64,000 nt of DNA from Clostridium sp. C105KSO13 (GTDB lineage: Bacteria; Bacillota; Clostridia; Lachnospirales; Lachnospiraceae), in NCBI RefSeq assembly GCF_001517425.1, contig NZ_FBWL01000158.1, positions 1 to 64,000 on the forward strand, read 5' to 3'. Shown here one piece after another: positions 35,383 to 45,225 of the stretch (position 1 is its first letter; the number at the start of each line of letters is the position of its first letter). The notes under the pieces were generated by a model. The model was given only the letters and a program-made list of their open reading frames with translations. It searched no databases and was not told the origin of the DNA. The translations under genes were made by a program, and so were the position numbers.

Positions 35383-37194
35383 ATGAGTGCAAACAGGAAA
35401 CTTGTGATGGGAAATGAAGCAATTGCTCTGGGGGCCATTCGTGCCGGTGTGCGCATGGTGACCGGATATCCGGGGACACCTTCTACGGAAATACTGGAGA
35501 CAGTCGCAAAGCAGAATAGGAGCAATATCCATGTGGAGTGGTCCGTCAATGAGAAGGCGGCAATGGAGGTCGGCGCAGGTGCGGCATATGCAGGGGCCAG
35601 AACCATGGTGACGATGAAACAGGTTGGGTTGAATGTGGCGTCGGACCCACTGATGAGTCTTGCCTATGTAGGAGTAAAAGGCGGGATGGTAGTAATCTCC
35701 GCAGATGATCCGGGTCCCATTTCCTCCCAGACTGAGCAGGATACCAGAAATTTTGCCCAGTTCTCCAAGCTGCCTGTTTTTGACCCTTCTTCTCCGGAGG
35801 AAGCATACCTGATGATAGCGGATGCTTTCGAGCTTTCGGAGAAATACCAGACTCCGGTTCTCTTCCGGCCGACCACCAGAATCTGCCATGCCTGTTTCAG
35901 CCTTACATTGCTTCCGGATCTGGAAGTGCCTGAGCCGGAGGGGTTTGTGAGAGATACAATGGGGTGGGTAATTTTTCCAAGAACCTCTTACGAGAACCAT
36001 ATAAAAATTGAAGCCAGAAATGAAAAGCTTTCAGAAATGCTTTCCTTCTATGCAGGAAACAGTGTGAGTGGGGGAAAAGGGAAAAAAGGCATCGCCTCAG
36101 GCGGGGTGAGTTATGCTTACATAAAGGAAGTGCTGCCCCAAGAAGTTCCACTATTAAAAGTCGGTACACCCTGCCCTTTCCCGGAGCGCCTTGCAAAGGA
36201 GTTTATAGAGCAGCTGGATGAGGTTTTGGTTCTGGAAGAGCTTGATCCCGTGATTGAAAAGGAGCTGCTTCGGATTGTTGGCAAATATCATCTCGATGTA
36301 ACTATACGGGGAAAATTGACCCACGATACGAAAAATGCCGGCGAGAATAGTGTGGAGAGTATCGCAGGAGACCTGGAACGTTTTTTGAAAAGCGTGGACG
36401 AAGAGAAAAAAACGGAGCCGGTATCGGAGAAAGTGCCTGCCCTGCCAGTCAGACCGCCAGTCCTATGTGCGGGCTGTCCTCATCGGGCGTCTTTTTATGC
36501 TGTGAAAAAGGCTATGAAGGGGAAGAAGGCTATATTCAGCGGAGATATAGGATGCTATACTCTGGGTAATGCAAAACCCCTAGATATGGTGGACACCTGC
36601 CTGTGCATGGGTGCCGATGTAACCATTGCCCAGGGACTACATATTATTGAGAAGGATGTGGTAAATTTTGCATTTATAGGGGATTCTACATTCTTCGCAT
36701 CAGGAATCACAGGTGTTGTAAATGCAGTCTATAATCAGACCGATATTGTCCTGATCGTGCTGGATAATTCTACAACAGCCATGACGGGGCACCAGCCTCA
36801 TCCGGGTACAGGAAGAACTATGATGGGAGATGTAGTAGCAAAAATCAGTATAGAAAATATTTTAAAGGGGATTGGCGTGACCTTTGTAGAGACGGTGAAC
36901 CCGCTGCAGCTGGATGCCGCTGTGGATGCAGTGAAACAGGCAGCAGATGCACCGGGAGTCCGTGCAGTCATATTTAAGTCCCCATGTATTGCGGTTTCCG
37001 GGCCGGGAAAACTTTTGTGCATAGATCCGGATGAGTGCAGAAAATGTAAAACCTGTATCAATCAGCTGGGATGTCCGGCAATTACAATAAACGGTGGTAC
37101 AGTGGAGATAGAATCGTCACTTTGCTATGGCTGCGGGCTGTGTAGTCAGGTCTGCCCGTTCCATGCAATTGGGGAGGTGAAATGTAATGAGTAA
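35383..37194 (+). CDS. iorA: Indolepyruvate:ferredoxin oxidoreductase, alpha subunit
   Basis: IorAB oxidatively decarboxylates aryl 2-oxo acids (from Trp, Phe, Tyr) to aryl-acetyl-CoA with reduction of ferredoxin. The N-terminal pyrimidine-binding domain has GYPGTPSTEI; the thiamine diphosphate motif is GDSTFFASGITG with downstream Asn; the C-terminus carries two [4Fe-4S] motifs (CRKCKTCINQLGCP and CYGCGLCSQVCP). Start at 35383 follows AAAGGGAG. Length about 603. The stop overlaps iorB by eight bases. Confidence 0.96.
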   Translation: MSANRKLVMGNEAIALGAIRAGVRMVTGYPGTPSTEILETVAKQNRSNIHVEWSVNEKAAMEVGAGAAYAGARTMVTMKQVGLNVASDPLMSLAYVGVKGGMVVISADDPGPISSQTEQDTRNFAQFSKLPVFDPSSPEEAYLMIADAFELSEKYQTPVLFRPTTRICHACFSLTLLPDLEVPEPEGFVRDTMGWVIFPRTSYENHIKIEARNEKLSEMLSFYAGNSVSGGKGKKGIASGGVSYAYIKEVLPQEVPLLKVGTPCPFPERLAKEFIEQLDEVLVLEELDPVIEKELLRIVGKYHLDVTIRGKLTHDTKNAGENSVESIAGDLERFLKSVDEEKKTEPVSEKVPALPVRPPVLCAGCPHRASFYAVKKAMKGKKAIFSGDIGCYTLGNAKPLDMVDTCLCMGADVTIAQGLHIIEKDVVNFAFIGDSTFFASGITGVVNAVYNQTDIVLIVLDNSTTAMTGHQPHPGTGRTMMGDVVAKISIENILKGIGVTFVETVNPLQLDAAVDAVKQAADAPGVRAVIFKSPCIAVSGPGKLLCIDPDECRKCKTCINQLGCPAITINGGTVEIESSLCYGCGLCSQVCPFHAIGEVKCNE

Positions 37195-37777
37195 AAGTTG
37201 TCTGTTATGTGGTGTAGGCGGACAGGGCGTGGTTCTTGCCTCCAAATTGATTGCATTTGCGGCAATGGAAAAGGGAAAACTTGTACGCACTGCGGAAACT
37301 ATTGGGATGGCACAGCGAGGAGGATCCGTTGTCAGCCATGTACGCATTGGTGAAGAAATATATTCTCCCCAGATTCCTTTGAAAAGTGCAGATCTGATTC
37401 TTGCCTTTGAACCGGCAGAGGCGGTGCGAAGCCTGCCCTATCTAAAAGAGGGAGGCACAGTAATCGTGAGCAGTCAGCCCATAAAGCCGGTGACCTCTAC
37501 TCTGGGCGGCAGCGCCTATGACGGAAAAGAAATGCTGGACTATCTGAAGAAAAAGGTGGCTAAAGTGGCTGTACTAAACGCCCAGTATATCTGCAGACAG
37601 GCAGGATCGGCAAAAGTATTGAACGTGGCACTTTTGGGAGCGGCCGCAGCCAGCGGGTCACTTGATATTTCTATAGAAGAAATGAGCCGGGCTGTGAGAG
37701 AGAATGTAAAAGACAAATACCAGGAAATGAATCATAAAGCATTGGAGCTTGGAAAAGCAGCCTTTGAACAGATATAG
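37187..37777 (+). CDS. iorB: Indolepyruvate:ferredoxin oxidoreductase, beta subunit
   Basis: This 196-residue protein is the gamma-type domain of 2-oxoacid:ferredoxin oxidoreductases (CGVGGQGVVLASKLIA at the start, then AQRGGSVVSHVRIG). It forms the active complex with IorA, whose gene overlaps it by eight bases. Its own end lies 13 bases before the arylacetate-CoA ligase gene. Confidence 0.95.
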   Translation: MSKSCLLCGVGGQGVVLASKLIAFAAMEKGKLVRTAETIGMAQRGGSVVSHVRIGEEIYSPQIPLKSADLILAFEPAEAVRSLPYLKEGGTVIVSSQPIKPVTSTLGGSAYDGKEMLDYLKKKVAKVAVLNAQYICRQAGSAKVLNVALLGAAAASGSLDISIEEMSRAVRENVKDKYQEMNHKALELGKAAFEQI

Positions 37778-37790
37778 AGGAGAATATGGG

Positions 37791-39023
37791 ATGAAAATGA
37801 CAAATCTTCAGTTAGAACTGATAAAGGAAAATTTAAGACAACTTACCTCAAAGGACTGCTTTTATAAGGAAAAGTTCAAAGACATTGACATTTCATCTAT
37901 TCAAAGCCAGAAAGAATTCGAAACACTCCCATTTACCTGGAAAGGGGACCTGAGAGAAGCCTATCCCCTGGGACTGCAGGCTGTACCGGACGAGGAGATT
38001 GTTCGCATCCATTCTTCCTCAGGGACAACAGGCACCCCAGTAATTATTCCTTATACAAAGAAGGATGTGGACGACTGGGCAAAGATGTTTGCCCGCTGTT
38101 ATGAAGTCGCGGGAATTACCACCCTGGACAGGATACAGATTACGCCGGGATATGGACTGTGGACCGCCGGAATCGGCTTTCAGGCGGGAGCAGAGTATCT
38201 GGGAGCTATGACCATACCTATGGGACCTGGTAATACCGATAAACAGCTCCAGATGATGCAGGACATGGGGGCAACGGTTTTGTGTGCCACCTCCTCCTAT
38301 GCCCTCCTTCTGGCAGAGGAGATTGCAAAGAGAGGAATAGGAAATAAAATTCACTTAAAAAAGGGTGTCATCGGTTCCGAACGCTGGGGTGAAAAAATGA
38401 GGAGACGCATTGCAGATGAGCTGGGAGTACAGCTATATGACATTTACGGGCTTACGGAAGTATACGGACCCGGCATTGCCATGAGCTGTGATTATGAATG
38501 CGGAATGCACTATTGGGACGATTATCTCTACTTTGAAATTGTGGATTCGAAGACAGGTAAAAATGTTCCCGACGGAGAAATCGGAGAGCTGGTTATTACA
38601 ACCTTGCGCAAGCAGGGGGCCCCTCTGGTTCGATACCGCACCCATGACCTGACCCGTTTTCTGCCCGGGGAATGCAAATGTGGTTCCCATTTTCCCAGAA
38701 TTGATACCCTGATCGGAAGAACAGATGATATGGTAAAAGTAAAGGGTGTCAATATTTTCCCGAGTCAGATAGAGGAAATGCTCAAAATCGTACCGGAGGC
38801 ATCCAGCGAGTATCAATTCATGCTGGACCATTTGAACGGAAAAGATGTCTGCACCCTGTTTGTGGAAATCAACCCAGGTGTTGATAAAAAACAGGCTGAG
38901 AGTGCAGTGAAAAAAGAATTCAAAACAAAAATTGGCATCACGGTAAAAGTAATGCCAGTCTCCATCGGAGATCTGCCAAGAAGCGAAAAAAAATCAACCA
39001 GAATATTTGACAACAGATATTAG
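37791..39023 (+). CDS. paaK: Phenylacetate-CoA ligase family protein (arylacetate-CoA ligase)
   Basis: This member of the ANL adenylating superfamily has the AMP-binding loop SSSGTTGTPVIIPYTK (about 88-103), YDIYGLTEVYGPG, and the hinge region GRTDDMVKVKGVNIFP typical of PaaK. It joins CoA to phenylacetate or indoleacetate at the cost of ATP. With iorAB upstream it could recycle aryl acids to 2-oxo acids for amino acid synthesis, as in some methanogens, or work in the opposite degradative direction. The start at 37791 follows GAGGAG; length 410. Confidence 0.93.
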   Translation: MKMTNLQLELIKENLRQLTSKDCFYKEKFKDIDISSIQSQKEFETLPFTWKGDLREAYPLGLQAVPDEEIVRIHSSSGTTGTPVIIPYTKKDVDDWAKMFARCYEVAGITTLDRIQITPGYGLWTAGIGFQAGAEYLGAMTIPMGPGNTDKQLQMMQDMGATVLCATSSYALLLAEEIAKRGIGNKIHLKKGVIGSERWGEKMRRRIADELGVQLYDIYGLTEVYGPGIAMSCDYECGMHYWDDYLYFEIVDSKTGKNVPDGEIGELVITTLRKQGAPLVRYRTHDLTRFLPGECKCGSHFPRIDTLIGRTDDMVKVKGVNIFPSQIEEMLKIVPEASSEYQFMLDHLNGKDVCTLFVEINPGVDKKQAESAVKKEFKTKIGITVKVMPVSIGDLPRSEKKSTRIFDNRY

Positions 39024-39029
39024 TGGAGA

Positions 39030-39060
39030 AAGGGGTCTGACCCTTTTGAAGACCCCTTTG
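39030..39060. repeat. Intergenic palindrome between paaK and hisA
   Basis: AAAGGGGTC (39030-39038) and GACCCCTTT (39052-39060) pair perfectly, with an alternative inner pairing through GGGTCTGACCC. No T run follows. The core resembles 14732-14751. It lies eight bases after the paaK stop and could be a weak terminator or a dispersed palindrome. Confidence 0.5.
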
Positions 39061-39081
39061 AGACAGGAATGTGAGGTTTTT

Positions 39082-39849
39082 ATGAGATTTAGACCGTGTA
39101 TTGATATTCATAATGGACAGGTGAAACAGATTGTAGGCGGGAGTCTTAAGGATGAGGGGAATCAGGCAGTGACGAATTTCTCCTCTCAGCTTGATGCTGC
39201 ATGGTATGCAAACCTTTACCGGAGAGAAAACCTTGCAGGGGGGCATATTATTCTTTTAAATTCCCGGGAGTCAGAGTACTTTGAGGCGACACAAAATCAG
39301 GCGTTGAATGCTCTAGCGGCATACCCCGGAGGAATGCAGATAGGCGGCGGAATTACGGTAGAAAACGCTGCCGGGTATCTGCAGGCCGGGGCCAGCCATG
39401 TGATTGTGACTTCTTATGTTTTCAGGGGCGGAATGTTTTGCAGGGAGAAGCTGGAGGAGCTGGTAAAGGCTGTGGGCAGAAAACATGTGGTGCTGGACCT
39501 GAGCTGCCGGAGAAGGGAAGGGTATTATTACATTGTGACGGATCGCTGGCAGAACTTTACAAACTTATGCCTTACCCGGGAGTTACTGTCTGATTTATCC
39601 GGATATTGTGATGAATTCCTTGTACACGGAGTAGATGTGGAAGGCAGGTCTTCAGGGGTGGAGACAGGACTTGTGCGTATGCTGGGGCAATGGGATCAAA
39701 TACCAATCACATATGCAGGGGGGATTGGCAGTTTAGAGGATCTGGAAAGGTTCCGAAAAATGAGCGGCGGAAACCTTGACTTTACTATCGGAAGTGCCCT
39801 GGATTTATTCGGCGGAAATATTCCCTATGAATTTATCGCAAAGCTGTAG
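39082..39849 (+). CDS. hisA: Phosphoribosylformimino-AICAR ribotide isomerase, eukaryotic-type HisA
   Basis: HisA isomerises ProFAR in histidine synthesis. The N-terminus MRFRPCIDIHNGQVKQIVGG (first 20 residues) and the second-half motif ITYAGGIGSLEDL fit the plant/yeast-type branch of the family (about 260 residues) rather than the usual bacterial HisA. The catalytic Asp in PCIDIH and the Asp in LVHGVDVEG are present. No other his gene is in the window. The ATG at 39082 follows GAGG; an in-frame ATG at 39007 lies inside paaK and would read through the palindrome. Confidence 0.87.
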   Translation: MRFRPCIDIHNGQVKQIVGGSLKDEGNQAVTNFSSQLDAAWYANLYRRENLAGGHIILLNSRESEYFEATQNQALNALAAYPGGMQIGGGITVENAAGYLQAGASHVIVTSYVFRGGMFCREKLEELVKAVGRKHVVLDLSCRRREGYYYIVTDRWQNFTNLCLTRELLSDLSGYCDEFLVHGVDVEGRSSGVETGLVRMLGQWDQIPITYAGGIGSLEDLERFRKMSGGNLDFTIGSALDLFGGNIPYEFIAKL

Positions 39850-39873
39850 CCGGAAACATCAGTACTGTTCCTA

Positions 39874-39912
39874 TGGAAAATGTGGGACAATGGTGCTATA
39901 ATTCATTATAGC
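39874..39912 (+). promoter_or_regulatory. gntP promoter with operator-like palindrome on the -10 box
   Basis: TGGAAA (39874-39879) and an extended TGCTATAAT (-10 at 39897-39902) are 17 bases apart. A perfect palindrome with eight-base arms GCTATAAT/ATTATAGC (39895-39912) covers the -10 box and the start of transcription, where a repressor could bind. Confidence 0.6.
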
Positions 39913-39950
39913 TATTGCGTGCGTTAAAATTATAAAAAGGGGGTTACATT

Positions 39951-41342
39951 ATGACAGGTTTACCATTAATTTTTATTTTTGTACTGGCAATCATACTAAT
40001 GATTGTCTCCATTTCCAAATGGAAGATTCATCCGTTTCTTTCCATCATGGCCATTTCCCTGCTCTTAGGGTTAATTGCCGGGATTCCTCTGGTGGATAAA
40101 ACTTTGGCAGACGGCACTGAAGTAAGCGGATTGGCGACTATTATCGGTGCCGGATTTTCGGGAACGTTTACCAGCATCGGTATTGTTATCATTCTTGGTG
40201 CACTAATAGGAAATATTCTGGAGAAAACCGGCGCGGCTTTAAAGCTTGCCGATATGGTGATCCGGGTGGTGGGGAAAAACAATCCTGTTCTCGCTGTAGA
40301 GTTGATGGGGTGGGTAGTATCCATTGCGGTATTCTGTGATTCCGGATTCGTCATCTTAAATCCTATCCGGAAAGCCCTGGTAAACAGGACCGCGGCATCT
40401 TCTGTGGCAATGACCGTAGGTCTGTCATCAGGACTTTACATTTCTCATGTTTTCATTCCGCCCACACCGGGGCCTATTGCTGCGGCTTCCACTCTGGGAA
40501 TTGGGGATAATCTGCTCCTGGTTATGGGCATGGGTACCTTGTGTTCCATACTTCCGCTGATTGCCGGATTTTCCTTCGCAAAATATATCGGAGGGAAGGT
40601 AAAGGCTGACGATGAAGCCGATATGGGTGAAGTGGCAAAGACTTATGAGGAACTGGTTGCTGAATATGGAAAACTTCCCGGCGGGTTTAATGCCCTTGCG
40701 CCGATTATCATTCCTATTCTCCTCATGGCGGCTTCTTCCATTATATCCATGGCGGGAATAGCAGGACTTGGAGCAGATATTGTCAAATTTTTAGGAACTC
40801 CCATTATCGCTTTGGCAGTGGGAACCCTATGCGGTATTTTCCAGCTGATGGGGGCGGGGAAAATGAGTGAGTTTTATAAACTAACCGATGATACCTTGAA
40901 AACTGTCGGCCCTATCCTGTTCGTAACGGCAGCCGGTGGTGTGCTGGGCAAGGTGATTGCTTCCACTGACATGGTAAACTATATTGAAGCACACGCCACA
41001 GCCCTAAGTGCTATGGGTATTTTCTTCCCATTCCTTTTGTCGGCTATTTTAAAGACTGCCCAGGGATCTTCTACAGTAGCACTGACAACCACTGCCGGAA
41101 TTATTGCGCCATTGCTTCCGGTACTGGGATTTGACAGTCCGGTTCGTGTTACGCTCGTTGTTATGGCTATCGGTGCAGGTGCCATGACTGTTTCCCATGC
41201 AAACGATTCCTATTTCTGGGTAGTGACCAACTTTGGAGCCATGACTCCGGAAAAGGGATATAAGACACAGACTGTGGCAACACTGATTTTAGGTATTGCC
41301 GGCATATTGGAAATATTTATTTTAAGTTTGTTCTTGCGGTAG
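39951..41342 (+). CDS. GntP family permease
   Basis: This 463-residue protein has about twelve hydrophobic segments and GntP features: SKWKIHPFLSIMAISLLLG near the start, FIPPTPGPIAAASTLG in the first half and LKTAQGSSTVALTTTAGI in the second. GntP proteins are proton symporters for gluconate and other small hydroxy acids (glycerate, idonate). RBS AAGGGGG precedes the ATG. It stands alone between hisA and secA, without a linked sugar-acid kinase, so the substrate is open. Confidence 0.92.
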   Translation: MTGLPLIFIFVLAIILMIVSISKWKIHPFLSIMAISLLLGLIAGIPLVDKTLADGTEVSGLATIIGAGFSGTFTSIGIVIILGALIGNILEKTGAALKLADMVIRVVGKNNPVLAVELMGWVVSIAVFCDSGFVILNPIRKALVNRTAASSVAMTVGLSSGLYISHVFIPPTPGPIAAASTLGIGDNLLLVMGMGTLCSILPLIAGFSFAKYIGGKVKADDEADMGEVAKTYEELVAEYGKLPGGFNALAPIIIPILLMAASSIISMAGIAGLGADIVKFLGTPIIALAVGTLCGIFQLMGAGKMSEFYKLTDDTLKTVGPILFVTAAGGVLGKVIASTDMVNYIEAHATALSAMGIFFPFLLSAILKTAQGSSTVALTTTAGIIAPLLPVLGFDSPVRVTLVVMAIGAGAMTVSHANDSYFWVVTNFGAMTPEKGYKTQTVATLILGIAGILEIFILSLFLR

Positions 41343-41367
41343 ATCGGACAGGCAGGTACGGAATATG

Positions 41368-41396
41368 TTGAATAAACGAAAGGATAGTGTTAAAAT
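41368..41396 (+). promoter_or_regulatory. Promoter of secA
   Basis: TTGAAT (41368-41373) and TAAAAT (41391-41396) are 17 bases apart; the leader is about 35 nt with AAGGAG. Confidence 0.65.
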
Positions 41397-41436
41397 GAGC
41401 AATAGAGTAAATTTAGACAAGGAGTAATTTTATATT

Positions 41437-44010
41437 ATGGGTTTGATTGAAAAGATTTTCGGAACGCACAGCGAAAATGAATTGAAGCGTATCTATCCGA
41501 TTGTAGACCGTATAGAGGCCTTGGAACCAGAGATGCAGGCCCTGTCTGATACAGAATTAAAAGATAAAACAAGAGAATTTAAAAAACGCCTCGAGGAAGG
41601 AGAAACTCTGGATGATATTCTCCCCGAGGCATTTGCCGTTGTAAGGGAGGCTGCTTCCAGAAGCCTGGGAATGCGCCATTATCGGGTGCAGCTTATCGGC
41701 GGTATTATACTTCACCAGGGGCGTATCTCTGAGATGAAGACAGGTGAAGGAAAGACTTTGGTTTCCACTCTTTCGGCATATCTGAATGCGCTGGAAGGAG
41801 AAGGCGTGCATATTGTAACAGTCAACGACTACCTTGCAAAACGTGATGCCGAGTGGATGGGGAAGGTGCATGAGTTTCTCGGGCTGACGGTTGGCGTCGT
41901 CTTAAATTCCATGGACAACGATGAGCGACGTGCGGCGTACAACTGTGATATTACGTATGTGACGAATAACGAGCTGGGATTTGATTATCTCCGTGATAAT
42001 ATGGTTATCTACAAAGAACAGCTTGTTCAGCGGGGACTGCATTATGCAATTATTGATGAGGTTGACTCGGTATTGATTGACGAGGCAAGGACTCCGCTGA
42101 TTATATCCGGACAGAGCGACAAATCTACAAAACTGTACGAGGCGTGCGATATACTTGCTGGTCAGCTGGAAAGGGGAGAAGCCAGCGGTGAGTTCTCCAA
42201 GATGAATGCCATTATGGGGGAAGAGATTGAAGAGACCGGAGACTTCATTGTAAATGAAAAGGAAAAGACGGTCAACCTTACAGAAGACGGGGTTAAAAAG
42301 GCAGAGAAGTTTTTCCACATCGATAATCTGGCAGATGCGGAGAACCTGGAGATACAACATAACATTATACTTGCATTGCGCGCACATAACCTGATGTTCC
42401 GTGATCAGGACTATGTAGTGACCCCGGAGGGGGAGGTTATGATCGTTGATGAGTTCACCGGGCGTATCATGCCGGGCCGCCGCTATTCGGACGGGCTGCA
42501 TCAGGCAATTGAAGCAAAAGAACATGTGAAGGTAAAAAGAGAAAGCAAGACTCTCGCTAATATAACATTCCAGAATTTGTTTAATAAATTTGACAAAAAG
42601 AGCGGTATGACCGGTACAGCTCTCACCGAGGAAAAAGAATTTCGCGATATTTATGGGATGGATGTTATAGAGATCCCGACCAATGAGCCGGTTCGAAGAG
42701 TGGATTTGCAGGATGCTGTCTATAAGACTGAGAAAGAGAAGTTCAAGGCTGTTGTGGAGGAAGTGAAGAAAGCTCACGAAAAAGGACAGCCGGTGCTGGT
42801 AGGTACTATTACTATAGAGATTTCCGAGCTTCTGAGTAAAATGTTGAAAAAAGAGGGTATACCCCACAAGGTACTGAATGCAAAATACCATGAACTGGAA
42901 GCTGAAATTGTGGCGGATGCAGGTATTCACGGTGCCGTTACTATTGCTACCAACATGGCGGGCCGTGGTACGGATATTAAGCTGGACGACGAGTCAAGGG
43001 CTGCCGGGGGGCTAAAAATCATTGGTACTGAGCGCCATGAATCCAGACGTATCGACAATCAGCTCCGCGGACGTTCCGGACGTCAGGGGGATCCGGGCGA
43101 GTCACGGTTTTACATTTCGCTGGAGGATGATTTGATGCGTCTGTTCGGCTCCGAGAAATTAATGAATGTCTTTACCACTCTTGGAGTGGCAGAGGGAGAG
43201 CAGATTGAACATAAGATGCTTTCCAATGCAATTGAGAAGGCTCAGCAGAAGATTGAAAGTAACAACTTTGGTATCCGTAAGAATCTGATGGAATATGATC
43301 AGGTCATGAATGAGCAGCGTGAGATCATTTATGGAGAGAGGCGGCGGGTTCTGGACGGCGAAAGCATGCGGGACACTATCTACAACATGATCACTGAGTA
43401 TGTGGAAAATGTGACAGACCGTTTTGCTTCTTCTGAGGCAGAAGCAGAGGAGTGGGATATGCAGGGTCTTGATGTTACTCTGCATGGTGTTATTCCTCAA
43501 CTTCAGCTGCCCACTGCAGAGGAAGCACGAGACATGCAGCAGAAAGAATTGAAACATCTGCTCAAAGAGCGTGCGGTAAAAGCATATGAGGCAAAGGAAG
43601 CAGAATTTCCGGAGGCAGAACATCTGCGTGAAATTGAGCGTGTTGTGCTGCTGAAGGCAATTGACGGTAGATGGATGGACCACATTGACGATATGGATCA
43701 GCTTCGTCAGGGCATAGGGCTTCAGGCGTACGGACAGAGGGATCCCCTGGTGGAATATAAGATGATAGGCTATGATATGTTCGGTGAGATGACAAACGCT
43801 ATAGCGGAGATCACTGTCCGCACCTTGTTCCACATCCGTATTGAGCAGAAAGTAGAAAGAGAACAGGTTGCGCAGGCTACAGGTACGAATAAAGAGGAGA
43901 GTGCCCTGCGCGAACCAAAAAAGAAGGCAGAGAAGAAGATTTATCCCAACGACCCATGCCCCTGTGGAAGTGGTAAGAAATACAAACAATGCCACGGACG
44001 AAGGGCCTAA
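41437..44010 (+). CDS. secA: Preprotein translocase ATPase SecA
   Basis: SecA drives proteins through SecYEG. Walker A MKTGEGKT (about 101-108), the DEAD-like motif [18 protein letters not shown], the [10 protein letters not shown] motif and the helical scaffold are all present. The C-terminal zinc motif [15 protein letters not shown] is intact, which links it to SecB-like or ribosome binding. The length of 857 is typical. RBS AAGGAG is 11 bases from the ATG. Confidence 0.97.
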   Translation: MGLIEKIFGTHSENELKRIYPIVDRIEALEPEMQALSDTELKDKTREFKKRLEEGETLDDILPEAFAVVREAASRSLGMRHYRVQLIGGIILHQGRISEMKTGEGKTLVSTLSAYLNALEGEGVHIVTVNDYLAKRDAEWMGKVHEFLGLTVGVVLNSMDNDERRAAYNCDITYVTNNELGFDYLRDNMVIYKEQLVQRGLHYAIIDEVDSVLIDEARTPLIISGQSDKSTKLYEACDILAGQLERGEASGEFSKMNAIMGEEIEETGDFIVNEKEKTVNLTEDGVKKAEKFFHIDNLADAENLEIQHNIILALRAHNLMFRDQDYVVTPEGEVMIVDEFTGRIMPGRRYSDGLHQAIEAKEHVKVKRESKTLANITFQNLFNKFDKKSGMTGTALTEEKEFRDIYGMDVIEIPTNEPVRRVDLQDAVYKTEKEKFKAVVEEVKKAHEKGQPVLVGTITIEISELLSKMLKKEGIPHKVLNAKYHELEAEIVADAGIHGAVTIATNMAGRGTDIKLDDESRAAGGLKIIGTERHESRRIDNQLRGRSGRQGDPGESRFYISLEDDLMRLFGSEKLMNVFTTLGVAEGEQIEHKMLSNAIEKAQQKIESNNFGIRKNLMEYDQVMNEQREIIYGERRRVLDGESMRDTIYNMITEYVENVTDRFASSEAEAEEWDMQGLDVTLHGVIPQLQLPTAEEARDMQQKELKHLLKERAVKAYEAKEAEFPEAEHLREIERVVLLKAIDGRWMDHIDDMDQLRQGIGLQAYGQRDPLVEYKMIGYDMFGEMTNAIAEITVRTLFHIRIEQKVEREQVAQATGTNKEESALREPKKKAEKKIYPNDPCPCGSGKKYKQCHGRRA

Positions 44011-44035
44011 ATAGAATAAAGAATCTGAATGCCAT

Positions 44036-44065
44036 ATGAGAATCTGCAAAAACAGATTCTCATTT
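44036..44065 (+). terminator. Terminator between secA and prfB
   Basis: ATGAGAATCTG (44036-44046) and CAGATTCTCAT (44053-44063) form a perfect 11-base stem with a six-base loop, followed by a weak T/A stretch. Confidence 0.65.
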
Positions 44066-44088
44066 AAAATAAGAAAGAGGTGATAGAG

Positions 44089-45190
44089 GTGGTTTTGTTA
44101 GAAGAACTGAAAACAAGGCTGAGTGCATACGAAGAACCGCTGAAAGATCTGAGGGATTCACTTTGACTTAGCGTCAAAGAAAAAGCGGATAGAGGAGCTG
44201 GAGCGCAAGATTGAAGAACCGGGATTCTGGGATAATCCTGAGGATTCCACACGTACTATGAAATTCTTGAAAGGGCTCCGGGATTCTGTGAAACAAATTG
44301 AAGATCTCTACACGGGTTACGAGGATATGAATCTTCTGATTGAAATAAGCGAAGAGGATTCCGATGAAGAGACAGTAAAAGGAATTGAGGAAGAACTGAA
44401 CAGTTTTTCGGAAAAATTTGAAGACCTGAGAATCCAGACACTTCTTACAGGTGAGTATGACAGCTGCAACGCAATTGTTACTCTCCACGCAGGGGCAGGA
44501 GGCACAGAGTCCTGCGACTGGACCGGCATGCTGTACAGGATGTACACCCGTTGGGCTGAGAAAAAAGGGTTCTCTCTTGAAGTTCTGGACTATCTGGACG
44601 GAGACGTAGCAGGTGTAAAAGGAGTCACTTTTGAGGTGGCGGGGGAGAATGCTTATGGGTATCTCCGCTCTGAGAAAGGTGTGCACCGTCTGGTCAGGAT
44701 TTCACCTTTCAATGCAGCGGGAAAACGGCAGACCTCTTTTGCCTCCTGTGATGTCATACCGGACATTGAAGATGAGATAGACATTGAAATAAATGAAGAT
44801 GATCTGCGTGTTGATACGTACCGCTCAGGCGGTGCAGGGGGGCAGCATGTGAATAAAACATCCTCTGCAGTGCGCATCACGCATCTGCCCACAGGAATTG
44901 TAGTACAGTGCCAGAATGAGCGCTCTCAGCACATGAACAAAGATAAGGCTATGCAGATGCTGAAAGCAAAGCTGTATCTTCTAAAGCAGCAAGAACAGGC
45001 GGAAAAGGTATCTGACATTCGGGGTGAGACAAAGGACATAGGATTTGGAAATCAGATCAGATCCTATGTGATGCAGCCGTACACCATGGTAAAAGACCAC
45101 AGGACGAATGTAGAAACAGGCAATGTAAATGCAGTTATGGACGGGGATATCGACCTGTTTATCAACGCATTTCTGGCTGCAAAGTCATAG
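44089..45190 (+). CDS. prfB: Peptide chain release factor 2, with programmed +1 frameshift
   Basis: RF2 ends translation at UGA and UAA. Codons 1-25 (44089-44163, GTG start) end in CTT followed by an in-frame TGA (44164-44166); reading continues after a +1 shift with GAC at 44165, giving SLDLASKKKRIEELE as in other RF2 proteins. The site CTTTGAC and an upstream GAGGG that can act as the internal Shine-Dalgarno make the classic autoregulatory frameshift. The downstream frame has the GGQ motif (SGGAGGQHVNKT) and gives a normal total of about 366 residues. The GTG start follows AGAGGTGAT. hom follows after 35 bases. Confidence 0.95.
44155..44167 (+). promoter_or_regulatory. prfB programmed frameshift site
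   Basis: CTT TGA C at 44161-44167 with GAGGG at 44151-44155 upstream. Low RF2 leaves the ribosome paused at the in-frame UGA, favouring the +1 shift and restoring RF2 synthesis. Confidence 0.92.
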
Positions 45191-45225
45191 ATAAAAGAAG
45201 GGAAATGAGACAAAAGGAGGAAAAG

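Noticed and set aside
39007-39081. N-terminal extension of HisA from the ATG at 39007
   Set aside because: It would overlap the end of paaK and read through the intergenic palindrome; the family starts at 39082, next to GAGG.
41902-42930. Long open frame (342 codons) antisense to secA
   Set aside because: Composition is His/Cys/Phe-rich as expected of a shadow of a highly conserved gene; no start signal and no family match.
44089-44166. prfB as a broken gene because of the early in-frame TGA
   Set aside because: The CTTTGAC context and upstream GAGGG are the conserved programmed +1 frameshift of RF2; the downstream frame is intact.
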